Positions 9,682 through 19,867 of a stretch of DNA of 64,000 nucleotides are shown here, one piece after another. The position numbers and the translations under genes were made by a program. This stretch comes from Shinisaurus crocodilurus (lineage: Eukaryota; Chordata; Lepidosauria; Squamata; Shinisauridae): NCBI GenBank assembly GCA_021292165.1, contig JAHFWL010000401.1, positions 1-64,000 on the forward strand, in the 5' to 3' direction. How positions within the stretch are numbered: position 1 is the stretch's first letter; each line of letters starts with the position of its first letter. The notes under the pieces were generated by a model, which did not search any database, was not told the DNA's origin, and saw nothing but the letters and a program-made list of their open reading frames with translations.

Positions 9682-10036
9682 CTGTGGAAGGAAAAATAAA
9701 CACAGAAACAGACCACAACAGAACTGATTAGTTAGGACTAGTCAAATAGCAAAGAATTGTTATTCAGACCCCAGTTAAATGTATTCATTTGTACAAGCTT
9801 TTGGGGCATAGGCATGTGTATTATCTGTTTTCTGGTGGCATAGTGATGGTTTTACGGTATTTTACAGTGTATTTGTAACTTTAAAGATATTATTTGAACC
9901 GTTTTTAACCGATTCTTTTAAAGCTGAATAATTTTCAGAATTTTGAGGCAGAGCGAAAATAACAACAACAACAAAGCTTGGGTTGAGAAATACACATCTG
10001 GGTGCACATTCAAAATCGGAGAATTTAAGTGAAAGT
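9682..10036. other. Unassigned intronic sequence
   Basis: No exon or repeat recognised. A short AACAACAACAACAA run lies near 9961. Confidence 0.4.
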
Positions 10037-10193
10037 ACTGCATAGGAAGCGGCCTTATACCGAGTCAGACCTTTGGTCCATTTAGCCCAGTATTGTCGAT
10101 GCTCTCCAGGGCTTCAGGCAGGATTCTTTCTAAGCCCTACTTGGAGATACCGGGGATCGAACCTGCGGCCTTTTGCATGCAAAGTGCTAACAC
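10037..10193 (-). mobile_element. tRNA-derived SINE (second family), truncated
   Basis: On the minus strand, GGTTCGATCCCCGGTATC gives the B box, and GACTCGGTATAAGGCCGCTT the tail. The A box end is cut off. Inserted in an obscurin intron. Confidence 0.65.
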
Positions 10194-10536
10194 TGGACAA
10201 TGGAATAGGAACACTATCTTAGGAGATGGGATGGACAGGTGGAACGTGAAGAATGAACCCAGTGGCATTCCAAAGCAACCATGCGAGAGGAACCCCGTGG
10301 AAGAAGAAAGGGCTTCCTCGGGAATTCAGTCTCACTAAGGGGCAGGAAGAACATGATGCCAGCGAAGCAATCATGATGTCATCACAAACATTTTGCACAT
10401 GGTGCTGGAAACTAACATTTCTGTTTGACCATAAACCACTAGGAGCCAGCGAAAGAGTTCTTTCCCTGAAGAATACAAACAACGCTAAAATAGCCATCCG
10501 GTGAATACTTGAAGAGAACCTATTCAGAGGCTAGGC

Positions 10537-10646
10537 CAGCCTTCTCCAGGTTGGTGCCCTCCAGATGTGCTGGACTGCAATTCCCATAATTCCCAGCCAG
10601 CATGGCCCATACAACACATCTGGAGGGCATCAGGTTAGGAAGGCTG
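10537..10646. mobile_element. Palindrome-type hAT MITE
   Basis: CAGCCTTCTCCAGGTTGGTG and ATCAGGTTAGGAAGGCTG are inverted ends. Flanks GGCTAGGC and GCCTAGGC match at 7 of 8, with TA in the middle. The central arm has CCCAGCCAGCATGG. Confidence 0.75.
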
Positions 10647-10669
10647 GCCTAGGCCCAGTCCAAATGTAA

Positions 10670-10870
10670 CAATCTCATCTTAGTAAACCATGGCTTATTA
10701 AACCGCGAAGCAGGATTTGGCCTGTGCGCTCCCCTTTCCCCTCCTCCCTTCAGCACATCTGTCGTTTGGTTAAACCAGTTTCCCACTACCTCTGAACCAG
10801 GAAACTGTGGTTTAATCTCAGCATCCTAACCAGCAGAGGAAACCAGGATATGAATGGTTTGTTTGCAGGC
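10670..10870. repeat. Degenerate inverted repeat with TAAACCATGG motifs
   Basis: TAGTAAACCATGGCTTATTA, TTGGTTAAACCAGTTTCC and AACTGTGGTTTAATCTC are related direct and inverted motifs. Probably a decayed foldback element; not assigned to a family. Confidence 0.35.
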
Positions 10871-10888
10871 TCTGGAGCTCAGTTCTAT

Positions 10889-11250
10889 GCTTCCCCCACC
10901 AGAGCATTAGGAAAACTTCCTAACAGTGAGAGCTGTTTGGCAGTGGGACAGACTGTCTCACGAGGTGGTGGATTCTCTTGCGCTGGAGATATTTAAGTAG
11001 AGGCTGGGCAAGCCATCTGTCGGGGATGCTGTCACTGCACCCTGCCTTGCAGCGCCTGCACGGAGCAGCGGGTTGGACTAGATCGCCCTTCTCCAACCTG
11101 GCACCCTCCAGAAGTGTTGGGCTACAGTTCCCAGCATGCCTCAGGCATCATGGCCATGCCAGTTGGAGATGTAATCCAGCACACCGGGAGGACACCAGGT
11201 TGGGCAAGACCGGACTAGGTGATCTCCAAGTTTCCTTCCAACTCAAGTGA
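10889..11250 (+). mobile_element. CR1-like LINE 3' fragment with nested MITE
   Basis: The flanks are CR1 3' UTR-like: AGAGCTGTTTGGCAGTGGGA and GGTTGGACTAGATCG on the left, CTCCAAGTTTCCTTCCAACT on the right. Positions about 11091-11213 are a palindrome-type MITE (CTCCAACCTGGCACCCTCCA ... GAGGACACCAGGTTGGGCAA). The GGACTAG sequence at both sides of the MITE is consistent with a duplicated target within CR1. Confidence 0.65.
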
Positions 11251-11304
11251 TTGCTGCCCACCCCACCAAATAAATAGCCCCAAAGGATACGCCTAGGCAA
11301 ATAC

Positions 11305-11568
11305 CTTTCAAGCTGATTGTGGCAGTGCTTTCAATATCACTGGTGACAAATTTCACCTCTGCTCCTTTCAAAGCGCTTGTGACCCGCTTGACGGTGAGGC
11401 TGTGGGTCGTCTTGGTTCTTGTAATGATGTATTTATCACTGTTCACCAAGACTCTGCCATTAATGCACCACGAGCCGGAGCGAGTGTTGAGGTCGACAGT
11501 AAAAGTCGCATCCGTGCCTGGCACGACTTCTACATTTCTCAGGGGCTTTTTCACAACCAATACTGGCT
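11305..11568 (-). CDS. OBSCN: Obscurin Ig-domain exon (first in order), intact
   Basis: This 264-bp exon encodes an 88-residue Ig-like domain. It begins EPVLVVKKPLRNVEVVPGTD and runs ATFTVDLNTRSGSWCING, then TTHSLTVKRVTSALKGAEVK and FVTSDIESTATISLK. The usual B- and F-strand cysteines are replaced (TFTVDL, VKFVTSD). Some obscurin Ig domains of the GSW type also lack the disulphide pair. Acceptor (CT at 11569-11570) and donor (AC at 11303-11304) are canonical, and the phase 1 donor joins correctly to the phase 1 acceptor of the next exon at 9681. Because obscurin has dozens of Ig exons, more would be expected upstream, but none was found in the rest of the window. Confidence 0.8.
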
Positions 11569-11796
11569 CTACGGGACATAAGAACAAAATGCAAAAGTTA
11601 AAATGACCAAATCTTAGGTGAAAAATAAGGGAAACACAACTCAGATCATGCCACATCATTAGGCATCTTATGAGCGACATTGGATTGCACGTAGGAGATA
11701 AATCCAATCTTCCAAATACTTAAAATGTCATTTTTTTAAAAAATTGAAATTTAATTCAAGACCCGGCGTCCCTGAATGTAAACGGCGAATTCCACT

Positions 11797-12390
11797 TAGG
11801 GCGCCATCCAATGTGGCTGCCCGCAACCCTCTGAACTTGGAGGATTACGGGGGCGTCCAATGGAAGGCGGGAGAAGTGCAGAGGCAAGGATTGCCTCTGC
11901 GCTCCCCTCACCCTCCAAAACATTTAGACGGCCGATTTCAGCCGTCTAAATGTTTTCCCCTTCCTCGCAAGGAGGAGGGTCTGAGGCAGAGCCTGGATTC
12001 TTCAGAGGATGGCGGTGCCTACTCCCCTCCCCGCCCCCTGGAATACCCCCCCGCCCCCTGGAATACCCCCCCCCCAGCACCTGCTCCGAAGACGGTCTTC
12101 CGTATTCGGAGCCGCAGCTGGTACAGAGAGAACTGTGTCGGCCGCGATGGTGGGGGGGGAGGGCCCTCCAAAGGCGGAATCCCCACTGAAATGTCGGCGC
12201 TTTTCTGCCCCCCGCCCCCCACCTTCTCCGCGCTGCTTCTGGAGCCCCGCCCGCGCTCTGTTTTGGCGGGAGGAACCAGGGCAACAGGGCTTAAACAGCC
12301 CTGTTGCCCTGGTTTCCCCGGCCAAAAACAGAGCGCGGGGGTCCCGTCGCGTCACTTCCTCTTCGGAGGAGGCGGCAGCCAGGGTGGGGG
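11797..12390. repeat. Composite GC-rich foldback repeats (TTAGGGCG family plus GGGCAACAGGG palindrome)
   Basis: The left end TTAGGGCGCCATCCAATG belongs to the family at 1346, 13687 and 61363. Inside are palindromes: AACATTTAGACGGC / GCCGTCTAAATGTT at 11919-11953 and CCAGGGCAACAGGGCTTAAA / CAGCCCTGTTGCCCTGGTTT at 12277-12314. The latter core is shared with the elements at 27758-28336 and 31028-31515. A 265-codon open frame spans the region but has no domain and low-complexity Pro/Arg/Gly composition, so it is not called a gene. Confidence 0.55.
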
Positions 12391-12584
12391 GAAGGTAGGT
12401 GACAGGCGGGGGGAAGGTAGGTGGCGGGGGGGCGGCGGGGGGTGGTGGCGGGGGGGTCCGGTGGCTGCGGGGGTGGTGGTTTGCAGAGCAGGGCTACTTT
12501 GCTCTGGAGCCCCCCCCACGAGACGAGAGGGGGGCGCTTAATATAATTTCGCCTAGGGCGCCAAACTGCCCTGCACCGGTCCTG
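12391..12584. mobile_element. Partial hAT element of the CAGGGCCGGTGC family
   Basis: The right end GGGCGCCAAACTGCCCTGCA plus CCGGTCCTG matches one terminus of the elements at 48807-49504 and 49966-50130. The GC-rich interior has the same AAGGTAGGTGAC phrases. The left end and target duplication were not found, so the copy is truncated or interrupted. Confidence 0.6.
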
Positions 12585-13213
12585 TGCGTCGCTAGTCAAA
12601 TAGACGTTTCTGGACACAGTTCATTCAGTATCAGTTCTCCTCGCTCATGTTCCCTCTTCTTTACTTGCTCAGGTCTTGTTTGTCTGCTTTTTTCTCTACT
12701 TTCCTTCCCTCTTGTCTCCCCCTGCCCTGCCCTGCCCCGCCGGTCTCTCTTCCACTTCTTCTCCCCCTCCAGTTACCACCATACAGATTTTTCCTCCTCT
12801 TGCTCTTCCCCAATATTCTAGGGGGGTGGGCTGGCACTGGATTTGAGGATTTGCCCCTGGCAAAGCACCCTCTGTTGGCCTTCTGCATCAATGGGCCTCT
12901 GTGCACTTACCTGGTAGCAGACAACTTGGAGGCCACCATTTAAATCCGCCACAACAACGTCCCCAAAATAGTGCCGCCATGGGGCATTGTGGGAAACTAA
13001 CATGCTGCAGCAGCTGCCCGAAGACACTGCATGGCCACAGTCATGCCTAGTTGTGTGCCCCTCCTTCATCCTCCCAGCATTATGTGACCTCATAAAAACA
13101 GGCATGACTCCTACCTGCCCAGTGGCAGACAGCAAGATGCATGACTGAAGTCACCTAGGCAAGCGCTACGGCTCAGGAGATTAGGATGATCGGAAAGGCT
13201 GTCCACAGTGAGC
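12585..13213. other. Unassigned, pyrimidine-rich then unique
   Basis: A CT-rich tract occupies about 12640-12820. No gene recognised. Confidence 0.35.
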
Positions 13214-13686
13214 CAGGGATGTTGAAGAGTCCTTGGTCTCGAATCACGAGTCGAGTCACGAGTCTTTGGACCCGAGTCTCGAGTCCGAGTCCTTGGTCCA
13301 AAATGGACCAAGGTCACGAGTCACTCCCAAAGCTGACTCCATGAGTCCCTATTAAAATCAATGGGGGTTTCCCCCAACAAAATAAGGCTACTTCAGATGT
13401 GTGGCTTAAATAAATTCTAGGCACAAGTGTGCCTTTTTATTTCAAAACTCTGCAACTGATTTTGGCAAGAACAGACCAGGCAGAAAAACCCAAAATAACC
13501 AGGCAGGCAGAGGAGGCAGGGAACCCCAAAGCAGGCAGGCAGGCAGAGGCGTTTGTCTTGGACAATTCAACTGTTGAACAGGTCAAGAAGAGACCAGGCA
13601 GGCAGACGAGGCTGGGAACCCAGACAGGCAGGCAGAGGCAGCCAAACCCAAAATGTCTGAAAGGTTGCATTTTAGGAAAATGATTT
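13214..13686. mobile_element. GAGTC-rich hAT family, copy 1 (truncated)
   Basis: It starts CAGGGATGTTGAAGAGTCCT, followed by clustered GAGTC/GACTC motifs, then a body with TTTCAAAACTCTGCAACTGA and repeated CAGGCAGGCAGAGG. The right end is lost at about 13686, where another repeat begins. Complete relatives are at 30065-30600 and 38424-39399. Confidence 0.75.
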
Positions 13687-14054
13687 AGGAGTGTTCGGAT
13701 TCCCAGATCCAAGGTTGGAAAAGAGCTCCGACCTGGGAGCTGGGGATCCATGCGCAGTCAGATCCCCCTTCCCACCCCTTACAGCCAGCATGGGGAAAAA
13801 TGCGTCGGCTGCTTCTCCAAGGTCCGAAGACTGACCTCAGAGAAGGGGCGAAGAGGGTGTTCCAGCGGGGGGGGGGGGCAGGGAAGGGAAGAGACTGGGT
13901 CCACGAGGATACAACGTATGCTGGTGGCTTTCTTCCCTCCCCATCCAAAGCACCGCAGCTAGACAGCCAAAATGACCATCGCCTCCACGCTCCTCCCGCC
14001 CTGCATAGTTCGGAGGCTTATGGGCAGCCCCATTGGACTGTGCCCTAACTGTGT
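13687..14054. repeat. TTAGGGCG family repeat, copy (3' part)
   Basis: It ends GCCCCATTGGACTGTGCCCTAA, the same terminus as 1784 and (inverted) 11797. The interior is GC-rich with ACCTCAGAGAAGGGGCG, similar to 61640-61660. Left end not defined. Confidence 0.5.
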
Positions 14055-14645
14055 TTTAATGCATTTGTTTTATTATTGTTTTAATCAAGTTTTATTTATG
14101 ATTGCAAGCTGCCTTGAATGCCATTTTTTTCTTGGTAGAAAAGCAGGGTACATTGTTATCAATAATGGAGAAAGTTGTTTGTTCTCAAGATGCAAAAGAA
14201 TTAATTGTAAATTTGCTAACGGCAGGAAGATTAATGATAGCAAGGAAATGGAAAGTTCAACATGATTTTTTTAAATTGTTGATTGGTGTAAGGAGGTGTT
14301 GGATATTGCTTGAAATGATAAATTAACTTGTAGTTTCAAATGTAAAAAGGGGCAACTTAAGAAAAATAATTTTAAGGTTATTTGGGGATTATTTTTAGAT
14401 TTTGTTTTAATAAAGGGGAAAGGGAACATGCCATGTCAAGATATGTTGTATTTTTGACATAATGAATAATAATTGATTATAGAGATAGAAAAGTATCCTT
14501 TGGTCCCGTGGTGATGGGAGCACTATATAAGTTGTAAGTATGTTATTTTAGTTGTTTTATATATTGCTTGAAAAACTTTAATAAAAATGTATATTAAAAA
14601 AGGAAAAGAAAAGCAGGGTACAAAATCAAATCAATAAATAGTAGT
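14055..14645 (+). mobile_element. LINE (L2/CR1 clade) 3' end split by an L1 insertion
   Basis: The host repeat reads GCAAGCTGCCTTGAATGCC ... AAAGCAGGGTAC and continues after the L1 with AAAATCAAATCAATAAATA, a typical L2-like 3' end and tail. Confidence 0.6.
14153..14607 (+). mobile_element. 5'-truncated L1 LINE insertion
   Basis: The segment is bounded by a 15-bp direct duplication, GAAAAGCAGGGTACA (14138-14152 and 14608-14622), the length expected for L1 target-primed insertion. It encodes an L1 ORF2 C-terminal remnant (LTAGRLMIARKWKVQHD) and ends AATAAAAATGTATATTAAAA followed by an A-rich tail. All upstream ORF2 and ORF1 sequence is lost. Confidence 0.8.
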
Positions 14646-14891
14646 AAAGTACTGAATCCCCCCCCCGCCCCATTTTTCTAGCGCATGCTTTTGAAGTGGG
14701 GGTTCCTATTATAATCCACTTTAATAAGTATGTGAACTGAGAATGGTAGTTATTCCTGATTAATAAAGGTAATCTTCTTGCATAGGTGGAGATAAGGTTG
14801 ACTTTAGCCAGGGAAAACAACAGAAAGTCTTGTGGCACTTTAAAACCTTAACAGATTTATTCTGACATGAGCTTTTGGTGGACTATGACCT

Positions 14892-15235
14892 ACTTTATTT
14901 ATTTATTTATTATTAATATTTATTTATCGCCCATCTGGCTGGCAACCGGCCACCCTGGGCGATGTACACAGAATAAAAGCAATAACATACATTTAAACAA
15001 TATAAAAATTTTAAAATCTTAACCCACCCCATATTCCCGCCTGAACAACCAGGTTTTTAATGAGCGACGGAAGCTCATCAGAGAGGGGGCATGGCGGAGG
15101 TCACTCAGGAGAGAGTTCCACAGTACGGGGGCCGCCACAGAAAAGGCCCTCTTCCTCGTCCCCACCAGTCTAGCTGCTCTGGCTGAAGGGACAAGGAGAA
15201 GGCCATCCGTGGCAGATCTTGTTGAGCGGCCTGCT
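14892..15235 (-). mobile_element. LINE (L2/CR1 clade) 3' region fragment
   Basis: On the plus strand: TTTATTTATCGCCCATCTGG, then GAGAGAGTTCCACAGTACGG and GAAAAGGCCCTCTTCCTCGT, which is the inverted 3' part of a LINE family common in reptile genomes. Stops in all frames. Confidence 0.65.
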
Positions 15236-15370
15236 TAGTGTTGCTGGAGACGCTCCTTGAGATAGATTCATCAGATACATGGAGTATTGTGGAGACTTTC
15301 TGCTATACATGATGGTGCTGGTGCTGGTGCTGGGGGGGGGGGGATTGTAAACAGGTTAGAAGGAAATTAT

Positions 15371-15535
15371 TTCATAGATTTAATAATAGAGTTGGAAGGA
15401 GCCTACAAGGCTATCAAGTCCAACCCCCTGCTCAATGCAGGAAACTAGAGGAGGGGTCTCCCATCCAAGTAACAACCAGGCCTGACCCTGCTTAGCTTTC
15501 CACGCTCAGACAAGCTGAGCCAGCATCATTTTATT
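15371..15535 (-). mobile_element. 5S rRNA-headed SINE with CR1-type tail, copy 2
   Basis: Minus strand: AGCTAAGCAGGGTCAGGCCT and TTACTTGGATGGGAGACC match the 5S rRNA internal control region. They are followed by GCATTGAGCAGGGGGTTGGA and GTAGGCTCCTTCCAACTCTA, the CR1 3' end. Same head-to-tail arrangement as 3070-3232, but with more CR1 sequence kept and the 5S 5' end diverged. Confidence 0.75.
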
Positions 15536-16015
15536 AACAGTGGTCATTTACAGTGCAGCTGTTGCTGATAACAAACACCCTGGCACCAGGTAAGCCGATT
15601 GATAGCTGTCATGTGATAAAATCTGTTATTCTGATACAATAATTCTGACAACAGAATTCATGAACAGATTTAATTCTAACTCAGCAGCTGACAGAAGATG
15701 GCAGCAATGCCCTTCTGCATTCTGCATAGGGCAAACGGGCCAGTCTCTCTATGGAAAAGAATAAATAGACACAAATCTGACATCAAAAATGTCAGAAACC
15801 AGGGGAGCACTTCACCCTCCCAGGACATTCTAGCACAGATATCAAAGTAGCTAGTGTGTAGCAAAGGAAGGGAGATTAGACTGCTGAGTTAGAATTAAAA
15901 CTGCTGATGAAGTCTATTGCCACGGGCCTGAATCAGAATAAATGTTTAAAAAAAACACTGAACACAACTTTGGGAGGCTGCAAGTCTGAAGAATGGTGAG
16001 GACGAGAGATCATAT
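15536..16015. other. Unassigned sequence
   Basis: No gene or repeat family recognised. Confidence 0.35.
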
Positions 16016-16150
16016 TGACACAGGGAGGAGCTCAGCTGGATCAGACTGAAGGTCCATCTAGTGCAGCCAGATGCCTCCAGGAGGCCTAACAGGAGACCTC
16101 TCCCATAGGTGCTCAACCACATCTTGTTCTCATTCGAAGACATACTCTCA
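16016..16150 (-). repeat. CR1-like LINE 3' fragment
   Basis: GCTGGATCAGACTGAAGGTC and CATCTAGTGCAGCCAGATGC are the inverted phrases typical of CR1-related repeats, also seen at 30618-30850 and 41958-42320. Confidence 0.5.
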
Positions 16151-16446
16151 CCATAAATCTATGGTGCATCTAGCCATCACAACTAATAGCTAGCGGTGGT
16201 CAAATCTGCCAGGTCCACTTTCTCCTCCATTCTAATTTTCAAAATCTCAATTCCTTTCCATCCCGTTTATAAAGAAATTTGCGAATTTTGGTAACTTCTT
16301 GTAAAAAGAACAAACTGAGCGAAATCCCCTGACAATGGACCACTCATTTATACAAACCTACAATACATAGGCTCATATAAGTGAGCAGTATTTATCTCCC
16401 ATCAGCCCCGCAACGTTTAACTCCTGTTATTATTAAAGCTGTCCAT

Positions 16447-16815
16447 CCATAGGAACATCAGAAGCTGCCTTACACTGAGTTGGACCCTTGGTCTGTCTAG
16501 ATGATGATGATGATGATGATTAATCATTTTATTTCTATACCATCCAATAGCCAAAGCTATCTTTGTGGTTCACAACAATCAACAGAACACAATAAAACAC
16601 AATATAAAATATAAACAATGAACAAATTATAAAAAATTTAAAACCAAATTAAAAAATGGCTCAAATAACTAAAACAACACCACAAGTAATCGTCACTGAC
16701 AGGTAACCGCTCTCAAGGGTTTCGGGAAGGATCATTTCCCAGCCCTCCCTGGAGATGCCGGGATTGAACCTGGGACCTGCAGGCTCCAGCATGCCAAGTT
16801 GGGCTCTAACCCTGA
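16447..16815 (-). mobile_element. tRNA-derived SINE (second family) interrupted by a LINE 3' end
   Basis: The SINE outer parts are 16447-16498 (CATCAGAAGCTGCCTTACAC) and about 16695-16815 (GGGATTGAACCTGGGACC, the inverted B box). Between them, 16499-16690 is an inverted L2-like 3' end: a (GAT)n tail, then TTTCTATACCATCCAATAGC. The LINE therefore inserted into an older SINE. Confidence 0.65.
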
Positions 16816-17178
16816 GTCACGGCCCTTTCTATTGCTGGATGATGGTAACTAACAACCACCACCAAAACAGGCCCAGATCCCTTCCTCTGCAACCACGTGA
16901 ACCCACTCTTCTCAACGAACTGTGTGAAGAGAAGGAGAACAATAAATCCTCTTGTTTGTTTGTACAAAGTCCTATACTGTCCAGAACTTCTCTTGCCCAC
17001 CACCCTCCCCTCTCGAGAATTCCCCAACCAAGACATCTTCTGGATGGAAAAAAGAAGAGAGAAAGACCAAGATAGGGGAGGGAAGAAGAGGAAAAGAAGA
17101 ATGGTGATTGGAATTGGAGGGTGGGAGAGTGAATTCCCCAAGACGAGGGGCTCCTTTCAGAGGGGGAGCACTTCAGAG

Positions 17179-17592
17179 TAGGTGTGTACCTCCTACCTTG
17201 GGGGGGGGGTGCTCGCCTCTTCTCGGTGAGCAGCCCCCCCCCGAAGGCCCGAATCTTGGCGCTGCTCAAGCCGCCGCAGTGCAGGGTCCTGTCACATCAT
17301 TTCTGGCTGCCCGGAAGTGACGCAACAGGACCCCGCGTCACGTTTTTGGCATAAAAACCAGGCAGTATAGCTTGAAATGGCTGCAAATAGCAAATCATGG
17401 CTGTTTCAAGCTATGTTGCCCTGGTTTTTACGCCAAAAACGCGGTGCAGGGTCCCGTCGCATCACTTCCTGGCAGCCGGAAATGACGCGATGGGACCCCG
17501 CACTGCCGGTGCGACGTGGAGCGGTGGGAGAGCGGGTGGCCAATTTCAGCCCGCTTCAGCCCCCCCCCCCCCGAGACTCTCGGATACATCCC
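17179..17592. repeat. GC-rich foldback element, TAGGGATGT-like group
   Basis: Ends GTAGGTGTGTACC and GGATACATCCCAAC are inverted relatives. Inside is a long palindrome: GACCCCGCGTCACGTTTTTG through GGCATAAAAACCAGGCAG pairs with TGCCCTGGTTTTTACGCC and AAAAACGCGGTGCAGGGTCC. CpG-rich, no coding evidence. Confidence 0.6.
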
Positions 17593-17722
17593 AACTTCAG
17601 AGGAATTTCGGAGGGTGTGGGAGAGTTGCACAAACTTAAATTACCTCTATGAGATGGGGTGACTGAGCTCTATTGCTCGCTTTTTTAAAACTGTAAAGCC
17701 TATTTAAAAGAAGCCGCAGCAC

Positions 17723-17868
17723 CAGTGCTTTTTTTCTGGAGAAAAAGGTACCGGAACTCTTGGATTACATTTCCTCGGGAGTAGATGGCGATTAAATTGT
17801 AATGCAATTAATAGAAGAAAAGGTGCTGGAACTCAGTTCCGGTGAGTTCCATCAGAAAAAAAGCCCTG
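17723..17868. mobile_element. 146-bp hAT MITE (CAGTGCTTTTTTTCTGG ends), copy 1
   Basis: Inverted ends CAGTGCTTTTTTTCTGG and CAGAAAAAAAGCCCTG. Perfect 8-bp flanks CGCAGCAC (17715-17722, 17869-17876). Nearly identical to the copy at 44804-44949. No coding capacity. Confidence 0.92.
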
Positions 17869-17999
17869 CGCAGCACTTCCTGGATTCTGACATCACAGAG
17901 CCCCAACCCTCTTTTTGATATGATTTGCTGCCTGCAGCGATATGGGTGCAATGAAGGGGGACGGGGAGAAAGAAGCTTTAAGTGTCTCAGCTTAAACAG

Positions 18000-18370
18000 A
18001 GGACTGTCTTCTTAACCTGACACCAAAAGGATGACAGTGTTGGTGCCAGGTGGGCCTCAGTGGGGAAAGCATTCCACCATTGGGGGGGCCACCACTGAGT
18101 AGGGCCCTCCCCCTTGTTGCCGCTCTCCGAGCCTCACTCGGAGGAAGGCCTCAGATGTTGATTGCATCCAGGTAGACCGCCACTGTGAGAAGCGTTCCAT
18201 CAAGTATTGTGGTCCTAAGCGTGTAAGGCTTTATAGATCAAAACCAGTACCTCGAAAGCATACAGGCATCCAATGCAAGTGGGTCAGAATTAGTGTTGTG
18301 TGTTCAGACCTTCTGGTCCCAGTTACTAGCCTGGCTGCTGCGTTTTACACAAGTGTGCTTGGCATATGCC
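18000..18370 (-). mobile_element. LINE (L2/CR1 clade) 3' region fragment
   Basis: GGTGCCAGGTGGGCCTCAGT, GTAAGGCTTTATAGATCAAA and GCCTGGCTGCTGCGTTTTAC are in inverted orientation. A second copy of the same segment lies at 56870-57180. Confidence 0.65.
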
Positions 18371-19075
18371 AACCCCACCCCAGGTGCACCGTACTGATTT
18401 TGATATCATTAATCGTCTCAGCAGGAAGGGGGTGAATTTTATTTTAGGAAGGAGATTCAGGGTATGTAACTCTAGGCTCTGCCATAATGTCATCTAGGGA
18501 CTTCTCTGACCCAATTCCCACAGCTCCGCTCTTCTCCTACGCTTAAAAATAGTTCAGTAATCTTGTTGGGTCTGGGGAAATTCATGAATTACTGCCCGTA
18601 TTATTACTGGCGCATCAGAGACTCATTTTTTAAAAGATTTGAGCACTGCTGTGAAGGAACAATAAAACCTAATCTCCGGGGGGGTTGGGGGTTTGGGTTC
18701 AAACACTGTTTCTGATGTGCTTTAAAAGGGAAAAAAAAGAAATGAAAAAACTGGAAGAGCTTGTTACAAATGGATCTGAACGTTAAACCTTAATGCCTTA
18801 GACAATATGCTGGTGATTGTGAAAGGTGATTATTACACCCAGCTGTTTCATTTCCATTTCCACGGAGCCTGTCTATGACAGAGGCCCTGTTGGAATTAAT
18901 CTGAGCACTCCACAGAGTGTTCCCTTTTGTGAACACCTTATGGTAACTCTATTGTCCTTGTAATCTTCCGGCTTTGGTTATCTTTTTGTTCATAGTCTTG
19001 GTATGGAAGTTCTAGGCAGAGAGGGGATTATCTAAATCGGGGGAGTTCGACAATGTATTTATAGAAACACAACCA
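18371..19075. other. Unassigned low-repeat sequence; possible conserved non-coding element
   Basis: This stretch lacks recognisable repeats and is of moderate GC content, for example around 18560-18660 and 18800-18920. I see no exon. Alignment to other reptile genomes would decide whether any part is conserved. Confidence 0.3.
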
Positions 19076-19585
19076 TTAAGATTTTACTTCCTGGAGGTAT
19101 CGCTCTGTGCCAGACATTCTAACACAAGTCAGAGTATGAAGGTGTCTGCCAAAAACTACCGTAATTGGATCTGGATCCGAAAATAATACCACGTCGGGGC
19201 CCGCCTGCCTGACCCCCAGAGGCAGGGAGCTCCACAGAAATGGAGCCGCCACACTGAAGGCTCTTCTCTGGATGGAATCCAATTGGGCCAAAGGTCCATT
19301 TGGAACCACCAGGAAAGTGTCATCCAATGACCTCACTGACAAGGCCTCCATTTCTGCGGAACTCCCTGCCTCTGGGGGGGGGTGGTCAGGCAGGCTCCAA
19401 CACTGTGCTGCTTTCGGCACCTCCTGAAGACCTCCTTGTTCCGGGAAGCCTTCTCTGCTGTCCAAGCACCATTGTAATGTTACTTTGTTTTCAATGTACT
19501 GGTTTTGTTTCTTTTATCTGTTTTTATCTTTTTATTGTTCACCGCTCCAGAATCTACTTAGATGTGGAGCGGTATACAAATACTG

Positions 19586-19624
<39 letters not shown>
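19076..19624. mobile_element. Two L2-like LINE fragments in head-to-head orientation
   Basis: About 19076-19330 is inverted (CTGAAGGCTCTTCTCTGGAT) and about 19331-19586 is forward (GCACCTCCTGAAGACCTCCT, TTGTTCACCGCTCCAGAATC), ending in a (TAA)n tail at 19587-19623. The shared part (CCTGCCTGACCCCCAGAGGC versus CTGCCTCTGGGGGGGGTGGT) makes a potential hairpin. Confidence 0.7.
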
Positions 19625-19625
<1 letters not shown>

Positions 19626-19724
19626 GCTTCTTCTAGTGCTCCATTCCATCAAGTACCCAGGAGGGTTCCTGTCAATTGGCCCTCGGACTGAAGGAAGTTA
19701 AGTAGAGAAGGGTACCTCCTAACC

Positions 19725-19859
19725 CAGTGTTCTCCAACCTTGGGTCCCCAGATGTTTTTGGCCTACAACTCCCAGCATGCCCCAGCCAGCGTAGCTGGCT
19801 GGGGCATGCTGGGAGTTGTAGGCCAAAAACATCTGGGGACCCAAGGTTGGAGAACACTG
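19725..19859. mobile_element. Palindromic hAT (Buster-like) MITE, copy 1
   Basis: Almost the whole 135 bp is one palindrome: it starts CAGTGTTCTCCAACCTTGGG and ends with the inverse. Flanks TCCTAACC and CCCTAACC match at 7 of 8. No coding capacity. Other copies with duplicated targets: 25532, 40864, 41653, 44496, 50694, 57792 and 62786. Confidence 0.9.
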
Positions 19860-19867
19860 CCCTAACC

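Noticed and set aside
11744..12541. 265-codon open frame, longest in the window
   Set aside because: It runs across GC-rich transposon palindromes, has low-complexity Pro/Arg/Gly composition and has equally long frames on the opposite strand.
13219..13330. GAGTC-rich run as satellite or tandem array
   Set aside because: The same block recurs at the ends of complete hAT elements with 8-bp duplications, so it is a subterminal region.
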